Source: Nilaparvata lugens (Eukaryota; Arthropoda; Insecta; Hemiptera; Delphacidae). From it: a stretch of DNA of 64,000 nucleotides. Made by a program: the position numbers and the translations under genes. The notes under the pieces were generated by a model. The model saw only the letters and a program-made list of their open reading frames with translations. It searched no databases and was not told where the DNA came from. Positions 1 to 11,435 of the stretch are shown here, one piece after another. The DNA is taken from assembly GCF_014356525.2 (NCBI RefSeq), contig NC_052518.1, positions 101,118,767 through 101,182,766 of the forward strand. The letters run 5' to 3'. The stretch's first letter is position 1; every line of letters begins with the position of its first letter.

Positions 1-972
1 TTCAGGAAATTTCTGTTTTACTAGATCAACAATACCATGAAGAATCCATCCTCTAAGTCTCATGGATTTATATCTTACCGAGTTCGAAATGTTCTGTCCC
101 AAAAATTCAAACTTCAGGCGCTCATATCTCAAAAAGTAATGATCGGAAAAAAATTGTTTTCTGAGAAAACATTTTCATTTTGATGGCTTAATGATATACA
201 AATCGAAAAACTTTGAAAAATATCACGAGTAGAAAGTTGATTTTTAGACTTTGCACAGCCTTAAAAGATTAGATTATTAGATATGTTAAAAGACCGTTGA
301 AAGGCTTGTTGAAAGACCTTTGTCTTAAGGTCTTAATAACCAGACTAGGCCTAACCCGCTTCATTAATGTCATAAGTTACATATATTGTTTGAACGAATT
401 TTTTGATAGTACCTGAATGAATGTATTTTGAGTTGTATATTTTGTTTACTGTGTGACTTTGTCAATTACCAATGTTGGTTTACGACAATAAAATTTATTT
501 ATTTGTTAATGAAGATGTTTGGGAGAAAAATATGTTTTAGGAGAGTAACTCCAAGGCGGCTCACACAGGATCAGGAATCAACAATCAAAATTTGAGTAGA
601 GAATTTTCTCTCCTTTCAATACATTAGCTGTTTTTTCATGTGTGAATGGAGTTGGTTTGCATGTGTGGGCGAAGTCTGCTCGCACACTAACGCAACAAGC
701 AGCCAATAAGACGCAATTTAAGCAACTTTGCTCCTGAATTCTATTTTCCATTCATTCGCGCACGAGAGCAATATTGGATCAATATCACCTGTGTGGAACA
801 GACACGTGTCTCTCCCGACATAACAAGCTCGTTGAAAAGCAGCAAAGGTCGTTCATAAAGTCACTCATATGCCTGCTTCATATCGTCTCCCTATTCTTGA
901 TCTCTTCGTTATTGGAAAATGATTTTCGAAGATGAAAAGATTCCAATCGTCAGACATACGAAAATATCCGCT
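1..972. other. AT-rich region without a supported gene
   Basis: No reading frame here resembles a known family. At about 485-510 'gacaataaaatttatttatt' looks like the polyadenylation-signal tail of a LINE or other transcript on the plus strand, but no coding remnant precedes it. The rest is unique-looking AT-rich DNA. Confidence 0.4.
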
Positions 973-974
973 AC

Positions 975-1158
975 ATTCAACATCAAATTTGTCCAATTTG
1001 TTGGGGAATACAAAATTTATCTATTATATTCACTTCAATATAGGGTGATATGGCAGAAAAAGCTTCATTCAACATCAAATTTGTCCAATTTGTTGAGAAA
1101 TACAAAATGTGTCTATTATATTCACTACAAAATAGGGTTACATAGAAGGAAAGCCAAT
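975..1158. repeat. Two-copy tandem repeat, about 92 bp
   Basis: The block starting 'attcaacatcaaatttgtcc' at 975 recurs at 1067, with the following 'tctattatattcact' also repeated. The copies differ at several bases. The 106-codon open frame across it is a by-product and is not called as a gene. Confidence 0.8.
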
Positions 1159-1630
1159 AGAAAACGAGATTCTATAGAAAAAGCTTGGAGTGATATCAAT
1201 AAAATAATGAAGGAGAAACCTGGCTTATTCACGTACTGAATATGAAATTCACGAATGACGCATCATCACGTCTGAATTACTGGACTGATTGCATTGAAAT
1301 TTTGCATATTGAAACTTTATTTAGTCAGGATGGATAAAGGCCTATTTTTGATTCTGCAAGATTTCATAATGTCAAGTTTTTGATTAGATCATTGTGCAGC
1401 ACGGGTTACCTGCTAGTTGCAAATAAAATAATACTATCAGCTAGAAGAAAATTTGTGGAAATCAATTTTTTTCAACGATCTTGATTATAATGTTCAAATA
1501 TTGTTTCATGGTAGGCCATTGTTATTTATTGATTGATTATGAGGTGAATTTTTTCTCCAAAAGGAGTTATCTTTTCAACTGTAAAATTGTAAAATTGCCA
1601 TTGATTTTCATCAAGCTATGGAGAACGAAT
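1159..1630. other. AT-rich stretch, nothing recognised
   Basis: No coding, RNA or repeat structure could be supported between the small tandem repeat and the start of the large inverted repeat. Confidence 0.4.
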
Positions 1631-4307
1631 AGTCCAGTCAAATTGTAGTTTTTCAGGAAACAGTCCCGAAAGAATTTTTCTCAACGGTTCTATGTGTATT
1701 TTGAGTTGCTGAATTCGAATCTGAAATTTGATGACACGCCAGAGGGCGGCTTCACCACCAAAATTTCTGACTTTTTTAAATTTTCCATTTAATCTCGAAA
1801 ACCTTGAGTTTTCCGAGAAAAAGCATCCTCTACAAAATTGAAGATAATAAAATTTCCAATAAATTGAGTTGTCGCGCAGGACTCTACTATTTTTGATTAC
1901 GGAGCTACGAATATTCAAAAAAGGTGTATTTTTAAGGGGTTTTCAAAATTCTGCAAACCTACCACTTCTACCCTATACAATTTGGAACTTTTTCTAGTAA
2001 TGATAAAAAACAAACATCACGTGAAAGAGCAATTAATTCTGAACAGGATTCCACAGGAATTTTAAAAAATTGTAGTCGGGGAGGGGTGATACACCTAAAA
2101 ATAAATAATCATGTCCTACAGCCAATATACACATTTTTCATTATAATACCTTTACAAGGCTTTCCTCGAGAACCTTGAGATTTTCGAAAAAAGCATTCTC
2201 TACAAAATTGAAGATAATAACGTTTCCAATAAATTGAGTGGTCGCGCAGGACTCTACCATTTTTGGTTCCAGAGCTACGAAGTTTCAAAAAAAGGGTATT
2301 TTTTAAAGAGTTTTCAAAATTAATGATAAAAAACCACACATCACGTGAAATAGCAATTAATTCTGAACAGGGTTCCTCAGAAATTCTCAAAAATTTCTTT
2401 TGAGGGAGGGGGATACACCCAAAAATAGATAATCATTTCCTATAGCCGAAACACAAATTTTCCATTATAATACCTCTTCAAGGCTTTCCTAACAAAAAAA
2501 GCATATTTCGGTTGAAATCATATTACGAGGGTTATGTTTTATGAGAATCACCCGTTAGATACACCTACTTTCAGTATTTCCTAGTGGGGGGAGCATACAT
2601 AAGGATACGTCGGATCAAAACTTTAAACACTTATAACTTTTAACAGAATGATCAGATCTCCTCGTACTACAGCTCATTCTTCTCAGCTCGTCAAGGCGGT
2701 TCAAAATCATGTATCATAACTGTACAGGACTCCTGTTTCATGTGAGGTAAATTATTTTTGTAAAAATATAATCGTGAAGTAAGATACGATTGTTTTAATA
2801 ATCGATATTTCCCTCATTTTCACAGTATCGACAGTTTTTGATAATAAACAGTAATACAAAATGAATTTGAGACAACTCAGCTGTTAACTGTTATTCAAGA
2901 GTCTCTAAAACTTTCATAAAAGATGAAATTTGATCAAAAAATAGAAAATTCCTCCTTGAGTGTATTTCAGCCTATATTCCCATATACAAAAAAATGGCAA
3001 ATTTCTATATTCAGAACTGTGTATCTCGATAACCCGAAATGATGAAAAATTGTACGTACTTAGCCTTGATTTGAAGTACAGAATCTCCCTTTCATGTGAG
3101 GTAAATTATTTTTGTAAAAATATAATCTTGAAGTAAGATATGATTGTTTCAAAACATCAAGAAATCTGCGATATTTTCCTCATTTTCACGGTCACGACAG
3201 TTTTTCGATCGATAATAAACAGTAATACAAAATGAATTTGATGAGGCAGCTTAGCTTATAGAGCATAAAATTCTCTTTCATTTGAGACCAATCGCAAGTT
3301 TCTATCATGTATCGTACTCGTTTTAGAGACTCTTGAATAACAGTTAACAGCTGAGTTGCCTCAAATTCATTTTGTATTACTGTTTATTATCAAAAACTGT
3401 CGATACTGTGAAAATGAGGGAAATATCGATTATTAAAACAATCGTATCTTACTTCACGATTATATTTTTACAAAAATAATTTACCTCACATGAAACTGGA
3501 GATCCTGTACAGTTATGATACATGATTTTGAACCGCCTTGACGAGCTGCGAACAATGAGCTGTAGTACAAGGAGATCTGATCATTCTGTCAAAAGTTATA
3601 AGTGTTTAAAGTTTTGATCCTTGACGATCCTTATGCGTGCCCTTCCACTAGGAAATACTGAAATTAAGTGTATCTAAAGGGTGATTCTCATAAAACATAA
3701 CCCACGTAAGATGATTTCAGCCGAAATATAATTTTTGTTTGTTAGGAAGGCCTTGAAAAGGTATTATAATGAAAAATGTGTATTTTGGCTGTAGGACATG
3801 ATTTTCTATTTTTAGGTGAAGGAAGGGGGAAGGGGGAATCTTCCCCCACAACTGAATTTTAAAATTTCTGAGGAATCCTGTTCAGAGTTAATTGTTCTTT
3901 CACGTGATGGGTGGTTTTTCATCATTACTAGAAATAGATCCAAGTTGTATAGGGTAGAAGTGGTAGGTTTGCATAATTTTGAAAACTACTTACAAAATAC
4001 CCCTTTTTTGAAAATTCATAGCTCCGGAACCAAAAATGGTAGAGTCCTGCGCGACCACTCAATTTATTGGAAATTTTATCATCTTTAATTTTGTAGAGAA
4101 TGCTTTTACTCGAAAAACTCAAGGTTTTCGAGATTAAATAGAAAAAATATAAAAAAGTAAGAAATTTTGGAGGTTTTTGGGGGAGAAACCTCCCTCTGAC
4201 GTGTCAGAAAATTTCAGATTCGAAATCAGCGCCCCAAAATACATATAGAACCGTCAAGAATAATTCTTTCGGGGCAGTTTCCTGAAAAACGACCATTTGA
4301 CTGGACT
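1631..4307. repeat. Large imperfect inverted repeat, about 2.7 kb
   Basis: The left arm (about 1631-2912) reads inward from 'agtccagtcaaattg'. The right arm (about 3319-4307) is its reverse complement, ending 'catttgactggact'. The innermost arm sequences are 'aacagttaacagctgagttg' on the right and its complement near 2875-2900. The left arm is longer because a segment of about 365 bp is duplicated in it (around 1800-1970 and 2165-2320). The centre (2913-3318) carries a third, direct copy of the 'catgtgaggtaaattatttt' segment near 3095. No terminal target-site duplication or transposase is visible. It may be a foldback-type or MITE-derived element, or a segmental inverted duplication. The short open frames inside are mirror images of each other and are not genes. 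Confidence 0.8.
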
Positions 4308-5271
4308 AAAATGACATTCTTAATTGAGAGAGCTGACTTTTCTAAATATAACAATGATCTTTGACAAATTTTATGAAAAGAAGCCTATTGTTAGTGTGAA
4401 CACGCACTGATGTATCATGTAGCTCAAGTGTGCGGGCCGCCTAGTCTTCTAGGGGGATTCCACATTTCAATACGTATTTTACAATTGAAAAGAATACTGT
4501 AATTTACCTTTATGTTGTATTATAACTCAAGTATTTTGTAATATTATATGGAAATTAATTTAATTGAACTAAATAATCCTAGAGTCGGGCGGAAGAATAT
4601 TGGATCTAGGGGCGCCAAATTGTTCGAGTCCTGGATTTACCACATGCAACAAATCTTGGCGCGAAAATACAAATTTCAAAAACATACATAAACTATACAA
4701 AACCTCAAAAGAGTATCATATTTTGGTAAACAATTTTTGATGAATATTTCAAGCCATTCAAGATTCAAGATTTCGTTATTGCAGAAAACATTTATACAAA
4801 TACAAATAGTATCGTCAAAAATCAAACATTATAAATACAAAGTATTTACATTCAAAGATATAAAAATTCAAACACAAGTATACAAACAGTAAACAAAATA
4901 CCCTCTAATTAGAAACTCCTCTTTTCTATATGGACATATTTCTATTGAAAACTTTTTTATGGTTCTCTAAACATTACCCAGTTCTAGCTCCTTTGAATGT
5001 GCAGGAAGCTTAATAATAATTAAGTTGCTTAATAATAGTTAATAATAGTTGCTTAATAATAGTTGCTTAATAAAAGTTAAATTAATAATAATAATTTGCT
5101 ATAATCTCTTATACCAAACTCCTTAAAGCAGTTCAATGTATTTGCATAATTGCACTGGTTAACACTAAGAGATTCAGAATTTCTAGTGTAATGCTTGTGA
5201 ACGTTGCTATTTACAGAAATACTTACTAAATTAATTTTTACATACATAAGACATTCAAAATTCAATTATTA
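4308..5271. other. AT-rich stretch with a short 'ttaataatagttgc' tandem
   Basis: The only structure seen is a simple tandem at about 5007-5095 built from 'ttgcttaataatagttaata'. Nothing coding is supported. Confidence 0.5.
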
Positions 5272-5279
5272 TCTATATA

Positions 5280-6639
5280 CAGGGTGTCTATAAAAGAGCT
5301 CCGGGGTTTCAAGACAAAATATTTTAATAAACTAAAAAACGTACATACATGTTTTATACATGATTAGAAAGCCTATATTTTCAAGATTTTTTTACAACTT
5401 AGTAAAGTTCAATGTGAGCTCCGAGAGTGGCACGGCACACGTCGAAACGGTATTCTACCTCTTCCCATGTCCTGGCGAGCATGTCTGGGGGAACGGACGC
5501 CACGCAATTCACTATTCGTTCCCTGAGATGGCGAACATTTCGAATTTTCTCCGCATATACAAGATTCTTGATATGCCCCAGAAGAAAAGGTCCAACGGAG
5601 TCATATCAGGGCTCCTTGTTGGCAATGGAATAGGTCCTTCCCTTCCAATCCACCTGTTGCCGAAACGAACGTCCAGTGACTCACGGACACGCAAACTGAA
5701 GTGTGGCGGCGCCCCATCTTGTTGGAAATAAACTAAACCTTTCTCCACCTCAATGTCATCCAACTGAGGATAAACATACTCCTCTAACATGTCACAATAG
5801 ACATCACCATTGATATTCCTTTCGTCAAAAATGAAGGGTCCTATGACTCTGTCATGCATAAGAGCACACCAAACATTCACTTTGGGCGTGTCACGTTCGT
5901 ACTCAATAAACTCATGGGGCGGCTCTGAACCCCAAACTCTGCAATTATGCCTGTTTACATTTCCGTTCACATGAAAAGTAGCTTCATCACTAAAAACCAC
6001 ACTTTTTAAAAAATCATTATCTTCATCAATTTTATCCAGCATGGAAACAGAAAAGTCGAATCTCTTAACCTTGTCTGCCGGTTTGATATGGTGTAAAAGT
6101 TGAATCTTGTAGGCAGTTAAACGAAGTCTTTTATGAATTACCTTATGGACTGTTGATCTTGGTAACCCCAACTCCAGACTGCGTCTTGTTAACGATTTCT
6201 TAGGGCTTCGAGTGCATGAAGCTCGGATTCTGTCCACATTCTCTTGAGACACACGCGGCCTACCCGGCGACTTTTGCTTCAAAACATTTCCTGTTTCCTT
6301 GAAGGCACTTAACCACCATAGGCGGGTTAACACCATAGCTACGTCGAAAGTTTCTTTGTACAGTAACAACAAAATTAGTTTCTATGAGCCAAATAACACA
6401 TTGAGCCTTTTGTTGAGGCGTCGCCATAGCGCGGCAGTCCAGACGACACTGACTGCCTGCCACAGCCGCTACGTCATTTCAAGGTCAGCGCTGCCAACTG
6501 TTGAGAGAAACATTCCCAATTGGTATGAGTAAAACTCTTTGAGCTGCTTGTTTCAAAGGAATTGATCAAATTTTGCTATCTTTTATAGTTGAAAAAATAT
6601 TAATTTTTTAAACCCCGGAGTTCTTTTATAGACACCCTG
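5280..6639 (-). mobile_element. DD41D mariner-like DNA transposon
   Basis: Terminal inverted repeats of about 35 bp start 'cagggtgtctataaaag' at both ends. The left reads on as 'agctccggggttt' and the right as 'aactccggggttt'. Each end is flanked by TA (5278-5279 and 6640-6641), the target duplication of the Tc1/mariner superfamily. The element is 1360 bp, a normal size for the group. It carries one transposase gene on the minus strand, which is broken by frameshifts. Confidence 0.92.
5399..6463 (-). pseudogene. Mariner (DD41D) transposase, frameshifted
   Basis: Codes for an IS630/Tc1/mariner-type transposase that would bind the TIRs and cut and paste the element. The frame from 6463, with a more typical start at the second methionine near 6427 ('MATPQQKAQ'), covers the N-terminal helix-turn-helix part. 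The reading then moves to the frame ending at 5512, with the linker 'KSPGRPRVSQENV', first catalytic Asp in 'VVFSDEATFH', second in 'FQQDGAPPHF' and third in 'SPDMTPLDLFFWG'. There are 41 residues between the second and third Asp, the DD41D class. A second shift at a G run near 5577 moves the last part ('SVPPDMLARTWEEVEYRF') to another frame ending at the stop at 5399. All three catalytic residues survive, but two frameshifts make it inactive unless they are assembly errors. Confidence 0.9.
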
Positions 6640-6936
6640 TATATAAAAATTAATGTCTGTTTGTGTGTTAGTTTGTTTTGTTCCCTATATACTCGAAAAC
6701 TACTCGACAGAACGGCATGAAACTTTGGGAATATGTTGTGTGAATATTGGGGATGGTTTCTGACCAGAAATTTTAAAAGGGGGGCTAATGATAATTATAT
6801 AATGATCCATTTTACAGACCTATGTTTTCGAAATTGTCGGCCGAGCGGCTAACGCAGAACAGGAAGATCATCATGATTCAAGATCATGTTGTGATAATAT
6901 GATTTAGCATCTAAACTTACCAGCTGTAATAAACAC

Positions 6937-7210
6937 GTCACTCTGTGATAAAATTGGTTACTGGTATTAAAACGGTAGTTTTGAGCACACATAGGAAGTG
7001 CTTAAATATTGATTGTCAGATAAATTTCATGATTCACCAAATAAAGTCAAGTATGACATGAGATACATTTTACTTTGACGTCACTCTGTGATAAAATTGG
7101 TTGCTGGTATTAAAACGGTAGTTTTAAGCACATAGGAAGTGCTTAAATATTGATTGTCAGATAAATTTCATGATTCACCAAATAAAGTCAAGTATGACAT
7201 GAGATACATT
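6937..7210. repeat. Tandem duplication of about 140 bp inside the Helitron
   Basis: The block 'cgtcactctgtgataaaatt' to 'catgagatacatt' occurs twice in a row with few differences ('gagcacacatagg' against 'aagcacatagg'). The other Helitron copy at 47.8-48.4 kb has only one, so the duplication arose in this copy or its lineage. Confidence 0.85.
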
Positions 7211-7247
7211 GACTTTTTGGTGGTACGAAGTTCGCCGAATAAGCTAG

Positions 7248-7849
7248 TATTTTATGAATATTTATTGGAAATGCAATCAAATCGATAGTGGCAGAGTGAT
7301 AGTAATAATAGGCAGATTGAGATTAAGTTTGGGATAACATTTCCAGAACTTGTACGTCAAGCTAGCACGGCTAACTTTATCATTGTATATATCTAAAAAC
7401 CAAATATGGATTCTCAAGTAGGCCTATCAGTGTCCGTTTCCGGTTCAGTAAAAATATTCTTCACGTGATTTCTAATGGGACAAATTCATACTCGTTCGCC
7501 GGGCTGGAAGGGAATAGTCCCGTATAGTCCTAATATAATAGAACTTAATATTTAAGACCTTATGGACCTTAAAGACCTCAAGTTATAGACCTTAATTTTC
7601 AAGACCCTAAGTTTTAATATAACATTAGAACTCACAGGAAATATATTTTGACTAAACCAGACACGTTGACTGATATGTATACATAAATATATACTAACTC
7701 GAAATAAACATATAAATATATACTAATAACTTGACTCCCTAATTGGTTGACGAAGAGAGCACAGCTCCTCGAAAATTTCCAAACAATAATGTAAGTTTCT
7801 AAGTGTTTTTACTCTATCTAGCATCTATGTGAGTTTCCTGTTTTTATAT
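7248..7849. other. AT-rich stretch with a diverged repeat fragment
   Basis: At about 7480-7520, 'ttcatactcgttcgccgggc' followed by 'gggaatagtcc' resembles the repeats at 55.97 and 56.2 kb. Nothing else is recognised. Confidence 0.4.
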
Positions 7850-8516
7850 ATAGATAAAAGCGAAATGGCACTCACTCACTCACTGACTGACTGACTCACT
7901 CACTCACTCACTCACTCGCAGAACTAAAAATCTACCAGACCAAAAACGTTCAAATTTGGTAGGTATGATCAGTTGGCCCTTTAGAGGCGCACTAAGAGCG
8001 GATTTGGAAAAATTTCCAAAGATACCCCCAAAATCTGAATTTTTCCAGCGTTTGTTAGTGCTTTCTCAGCTTTATCGAGAACAAATGAACAGAAAATGTT
8101 CCAATTTAGTACAGAAGCTAAAGCTAGGGTGTAAAAATGTAGTGATAGAAGGAATTTGAAATAACGCCAAAGATAAGCCCAAAATTAGCGTTTTCTTGCG
8201 TTTTCTCAGTTATTTCATCAAGTAATAGACAGAAAATGACCAAATTTTAGACAGAGGTTTAGGTAGGGTCTAAAAATGTTATGATGAGGTGACATTAATA
8301 TTTCATCAAAGATACGCCCAAAATCAGCGTTTTTCTCTGCTTTTCTGCGTTTTCTCAGTACTTTGACTTTCTGATGGAATGAAGCATGCTCAAATGAAAA
8401 ATGCAGGTGAGCGAAGCGAGCCCGCTGATCTCATTTCTGGACGATCTAGTCGGGGGTCCAGGGGCGGCGCCCCCTGGCTAGACGGATATGGCGAGCTAAG
8501 CGAGCCTGACGGCTAG
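7850..8516 (+). mobile_element. Helitron-like non-autonomous repeat
   Basis: The left end 'tatatatagataaaagcg' followed by an (actc)n tract at about 7872-7918, and the right end with a GC-rich hairpin-forming stretch ('ggcgagctaagcgagcctga') then CTAG at 8513-8516 before T, fit a Helitron-type element. Inside are repeated blocks 'aatttccaaagatacccc' / 'aataacgccaaagata' / 'catcaaagatacgccc' (about 8010, 8160 and 8305), a tandem of about 145 bp. A short open frame at 7956 lies in this repeat and is not a gene. The exact 5' boundary is uncertain. Confidence 0.5.
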
Positions 8517-8680
8517 TTTATATTATAAAACTGTAAAGTGTTTCAGTTATGTGCTACAAATAAATATATACTAATATTTATTAATTTATGTGGGAATTCA
8601 ACGATATGGTATAACTCAAGACTTGAAATACAACTGAGTCACTGTCAATGTGGTGGAACCGTTCCATAATTAAATAAAAT

Positions 8681-8876
8681 CACAAATATATTGTCAAATT
8701 CTACCGTTTTTTTTTTGTTTTTTTTTTTTTTGGTACAGGACCATGGTTTCGTGACAACACAGGTCACATTTTCAGTCAGCTTGAAACCTGTGTGGTCGCG
8801 AAACCATGGTCCTGTACCAAAAAAAAAAAAAAAAAAAAACAAAAAAAAACCGGTAGAATTTGACAATATATTTGTG
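8681..8876. repeat. 196 bp palindrome with poly-T and poly-A arms
   Basis: 'cacaaatatattgtcaaatt' at 8681 is the reverse complement of the end at 8876. Inward come a T-rich run, then 'ggtacaggaccatggtttcg', a loop of roughly 30 bases, and the complementary 'cgaaaccatggtcctgtacc' followed by an A-rich run. The arms are about 85 bp and nearly perfect. The opposite-strand open frames here are palindrome artefacts. It resembles a palindromic MITE. Confidence 0.9.
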
Positions 8877-9040
8877 TTTTTATTTCACTTGAAATACAAT
8901 TACTCCACGTCTAAACAATCAGATTTTAACAAATTTGGGTGGCCACTAACGACAGATGTGGTGTGTTGAACATGTTTGTACACACATGTCATCATACATT
9001 GTTGTGTCATCACAGCTAAAGGATTTCAGAAAATTTTTTG

Positions 9041-9250
9041 ATTGAATAAAAATACTAAGAAATTGTCAAAAATCACAGATTTATTGATACTTAGAAACAC
9101 AGGTTTCGGTTATTACATCATTGTCAATCTCTGATAAACTGTCAAAGATTCAGTTTATCAGAGATTGACAATGGTGTAATAACCGAAAACGGTCTTTCTA
9201 AGTATCAATAAATCTGTGGTTTTTGACAATTTCTTAGTCTTTTTCATTCA
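9041..9250. repeat. 210 bp palindrome
   Basis: Arms read 'actaagaaattgtcaaaaat' from 9054 and the complement up to 9238, with weaker pairing out to 9041 and 9250 ('attgaataaaaatac' against 'attgaatgaaaaag'). The centre is 'ctgataaactgtcaaagatt' followed by 'cagtttatcag'. No coding is present. It is probably a foldback MITE. Confidence 0.88.
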
Positions 9251-9404
9251 ATATGAATAATTACCACAATATCAACTTCTCAACTACACAAAAAGAAAAA
9301 GAAAATTTTTTTGAGGTTAGGTATCTTCGATTTTTGTTATTTTTTTCTTCGTTGGTCTATGAGGTTAAATTATCTTTGTATCATTATAATTTGTAATTTT
9401 CCAC

Positions 9405-11435
9405 TGGTTTTGAAATTCCCTACGTGACATATATATTGCCTTGCTTCATTTCAACACCTCTAAACAAACTAACAAGTTTCTTATCCAAACATGTGATAGT
9501 TTTGTAGATGAAGAATTCTTAGATAAAAACATTTTTATATGGTAGCCAACTTCAGAATAATTAACACATTTTTTTTTTGTATGTATTTCACAAAGACCTG
9601 CAGTCAATTTTTTTTAAAGTAAATATTCAAATTCGTTTACTTAATGACTGTAGTACTTTTGACCGGTTTATTTATTGATATTGGCTATTTATTTTATGTT
9701 GGAAGCTGCTGTCAAACAGCTGTTTTTTTATCGAAGCCTCTCGCTAATGACACAACATACATGTGTTTGTGTATACACTCATATTCAACACAGTTGTCTT
9801 GTCGTTTGAGGCGACCCTTAGATTTAAGTGTAACATGGAGGGCGATCCTATGGGTTAGCTGGTTTATACAAAACTCTGACGTTTTTTGCCTCTGTAAAGT
9901 CACTACTAAGTACTAACAGACACTCAAACATCACTGCTGTATAAACAGCAACATAGTTGGAAAAAGATTATTGGCACTGCCTAGTGACAGAAAGTATGGC
10001 AAGCCTTCGTTAAAGCAATGCGGTCAGTTTAAAATGAATCTCAGTGGCCCTGATGGCATATGGTTGTAGAACAGAACCCTCAAGAACCTATAAAACCTAT
10101 ATCGGTGGCACTGAAAGAGCCGTTGACAGATAAACATATACATCGGTAGAAAACCGCTGGTGACCCTAAACAAGGCTGGTGCAAATAATTACACAGAAAA
10201 AAATCTGGTGTGGTACACTCACACAACTTTCCTGACTCATTGAACTGTAAGCCTCATTCTTGAACGAGAATAATTTAGGGGAATAACTTAAAGACGATTG
10301 GCGGCTACACATTTAAAACTATATAATCAAACTATTGTATATATTGTTTTCAAAGTACATTTTCCTTTGTGTGAATTTTTAAATTTGATGATTTTTAAAA
10401 AGTCGTCAAAACAGCTGTTCTACTGGTAAAATATCTCGAATATGTGTTCTTTTGAATAAACTGCTCTACCTACCTCATGCACGAGAAGGAGGTTACAAAG
10501 TCCATTTCTCAAGGATGGGGTGGACCCCCTATTAGTTTCCCAGAAAGTAGCCAGTTAATAAAGCTGATAAATAACTACCTATACAGGGTATGAATTTGAG
10601 AAAAATCGGTCAAGTCATTTTCGAGAAAATCGTGATAGAAATTTAACAAGATCCATTTTTCTCGAGAATATTACGGAGCTCCTGCAATTTTCCCAGGAAT
10701 GAGACTCATTTCAGTTGATAGGGTTTAAAAATAGCTATCCAGGGTATAAATTTGAAGAAAATCGTTAGAGCCGTTATCGAGAAAACCGTGAAAAACATGT
10801 TTTTTTAGTGATTCTCCGCCATTTTTTCTCTGCCATCTTGAATTTAACTTTATTGAATTTCTTGTTGTCAAATCCTCATGGTATAAGGACCTTAAGTTTG
10901 AAATTTCAAGTCAATCGGTTAATTAGGAATGGAGTTATCATGTTCACAGACATACGTACACACAGACCAACACCCAAAAATCATGTTTTTGGGCTCAGGT
11001 GACCTTGAAATGTATAGAAAACTTGAAATCAGGGTATCTTATTTTTTTCGGAAAGCAATACTTTCCTTACCTATGGTAATAGGGCAAGGAAAGTAAAAAT
11101 ATTTTGACGAGTAATGTCCGATTTCAACAAGCTCGAGAAGTAGTATCTTATGAACAAATAGGCCATGTTCAAAGTTTTTCCATTCGTTCAAATATGTATA
11201 ACCGTTGCATTGGTCATACGATCAAAATTCCGTCTGATCAAAATCTGAATACGATCGATCATCTTTCGCAGTTGAAATATTCTGAAGTTGGCTACCATAT
11301 TAAAGTTTCTTTTATCTAAGAATTCTTCATCTACAAAACTTTGGATAAGAAACGTGTTAGTTTGTTTGGATTTGTCGACATGAAGCACGTCAATATATGT
11401 CATGTAGGGAATTTCAAAACCAAAGAGAAGTAACG
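9405..11435. repeat. Inverted repeat pair of about 150 bp flanking 1.7 kb
   Basis: The segment 9405-9575 ('aacaaactaacaagtttctt', 'gatgaagaattcttagata') recurs inverted at 11285-11435 ('tatctaagaattcttcatct', 'cgtgttagtttgtttgg'). Between them lie AT-rich DNA, a weak open frame near 9644-9916 that I do not recognise, and a complete TIR-family copy at 10226-11094. The pair could be the ends of a larger DNA element, but its termini are not defined. Confidence 0.7.
10226..11094 (+). mobile_element. Non-autonomous DNA element, 'ctttccttacc' family, copy A
   Basis: The left end is 'actttcctgactcattgaac' and the right end 'agggcaaggaaagt', its inverted match, with an extra terminal hairpin 'ctttccttacctatggtaat...gcaaggaaag'. 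Internal blocks ('ctcaaggatggggtgga', 'gtataaggaccttaag', 'ggagttatcatgttcacaga') are shared with copies at 50269-51214 and 52738-54008. No protein is encoded. The 64-codon frame at 10808 reads through repeat sequence. The superfamily is unknown. Confidence 0.75.

Larger units (their letters stand above)
5272..7247 (+). mobile_element. Non-autonomous Helitron, split near its 5' end by a mariner
   Basis: The 5' end TCTATATA starts at 5272 after an A, and the 3' end CTAG lies at 7244-7247 before a T. This fits the A/T target site and TC...CTRR ends of Helitrons. A GC-containing terminal segment 'ggtggtacgaagttcgccg' precedes CTAG. Removing the mariner at 5280-6639 leaves about 616 bp. The sequence after it ('aatgtctgtttgtgtg', 'aactttgggaatatgttgtg') matches the second Helitron copy at 37205. 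No Rep/helicase coding is present, so mobility would depend on enzymes supplied in trans. Confidence 0.75.

Noticed and set aside
919..1239. 106-codon frame
   Set aside because: Crosses a 92 bp tandem repeat, and the peptide repeats itself; no domain or codon bias.
5360..5731. Plus-strand 123-codon frame
   Set aside because: Lies antisense to the mariner transposase; a shadow frame.
8691..8969. Opposed open frames of 73 and 92 codons
   Set aside because: Mirror frames of a palindrome with homopolymer runs.
9644..9916. 90-codon frame with a hydrophobic N-terminus
   Set aside because: No match I recognise, lies between inverted repeats, and has no promoter or splice context; could be checked with RNA-seq.
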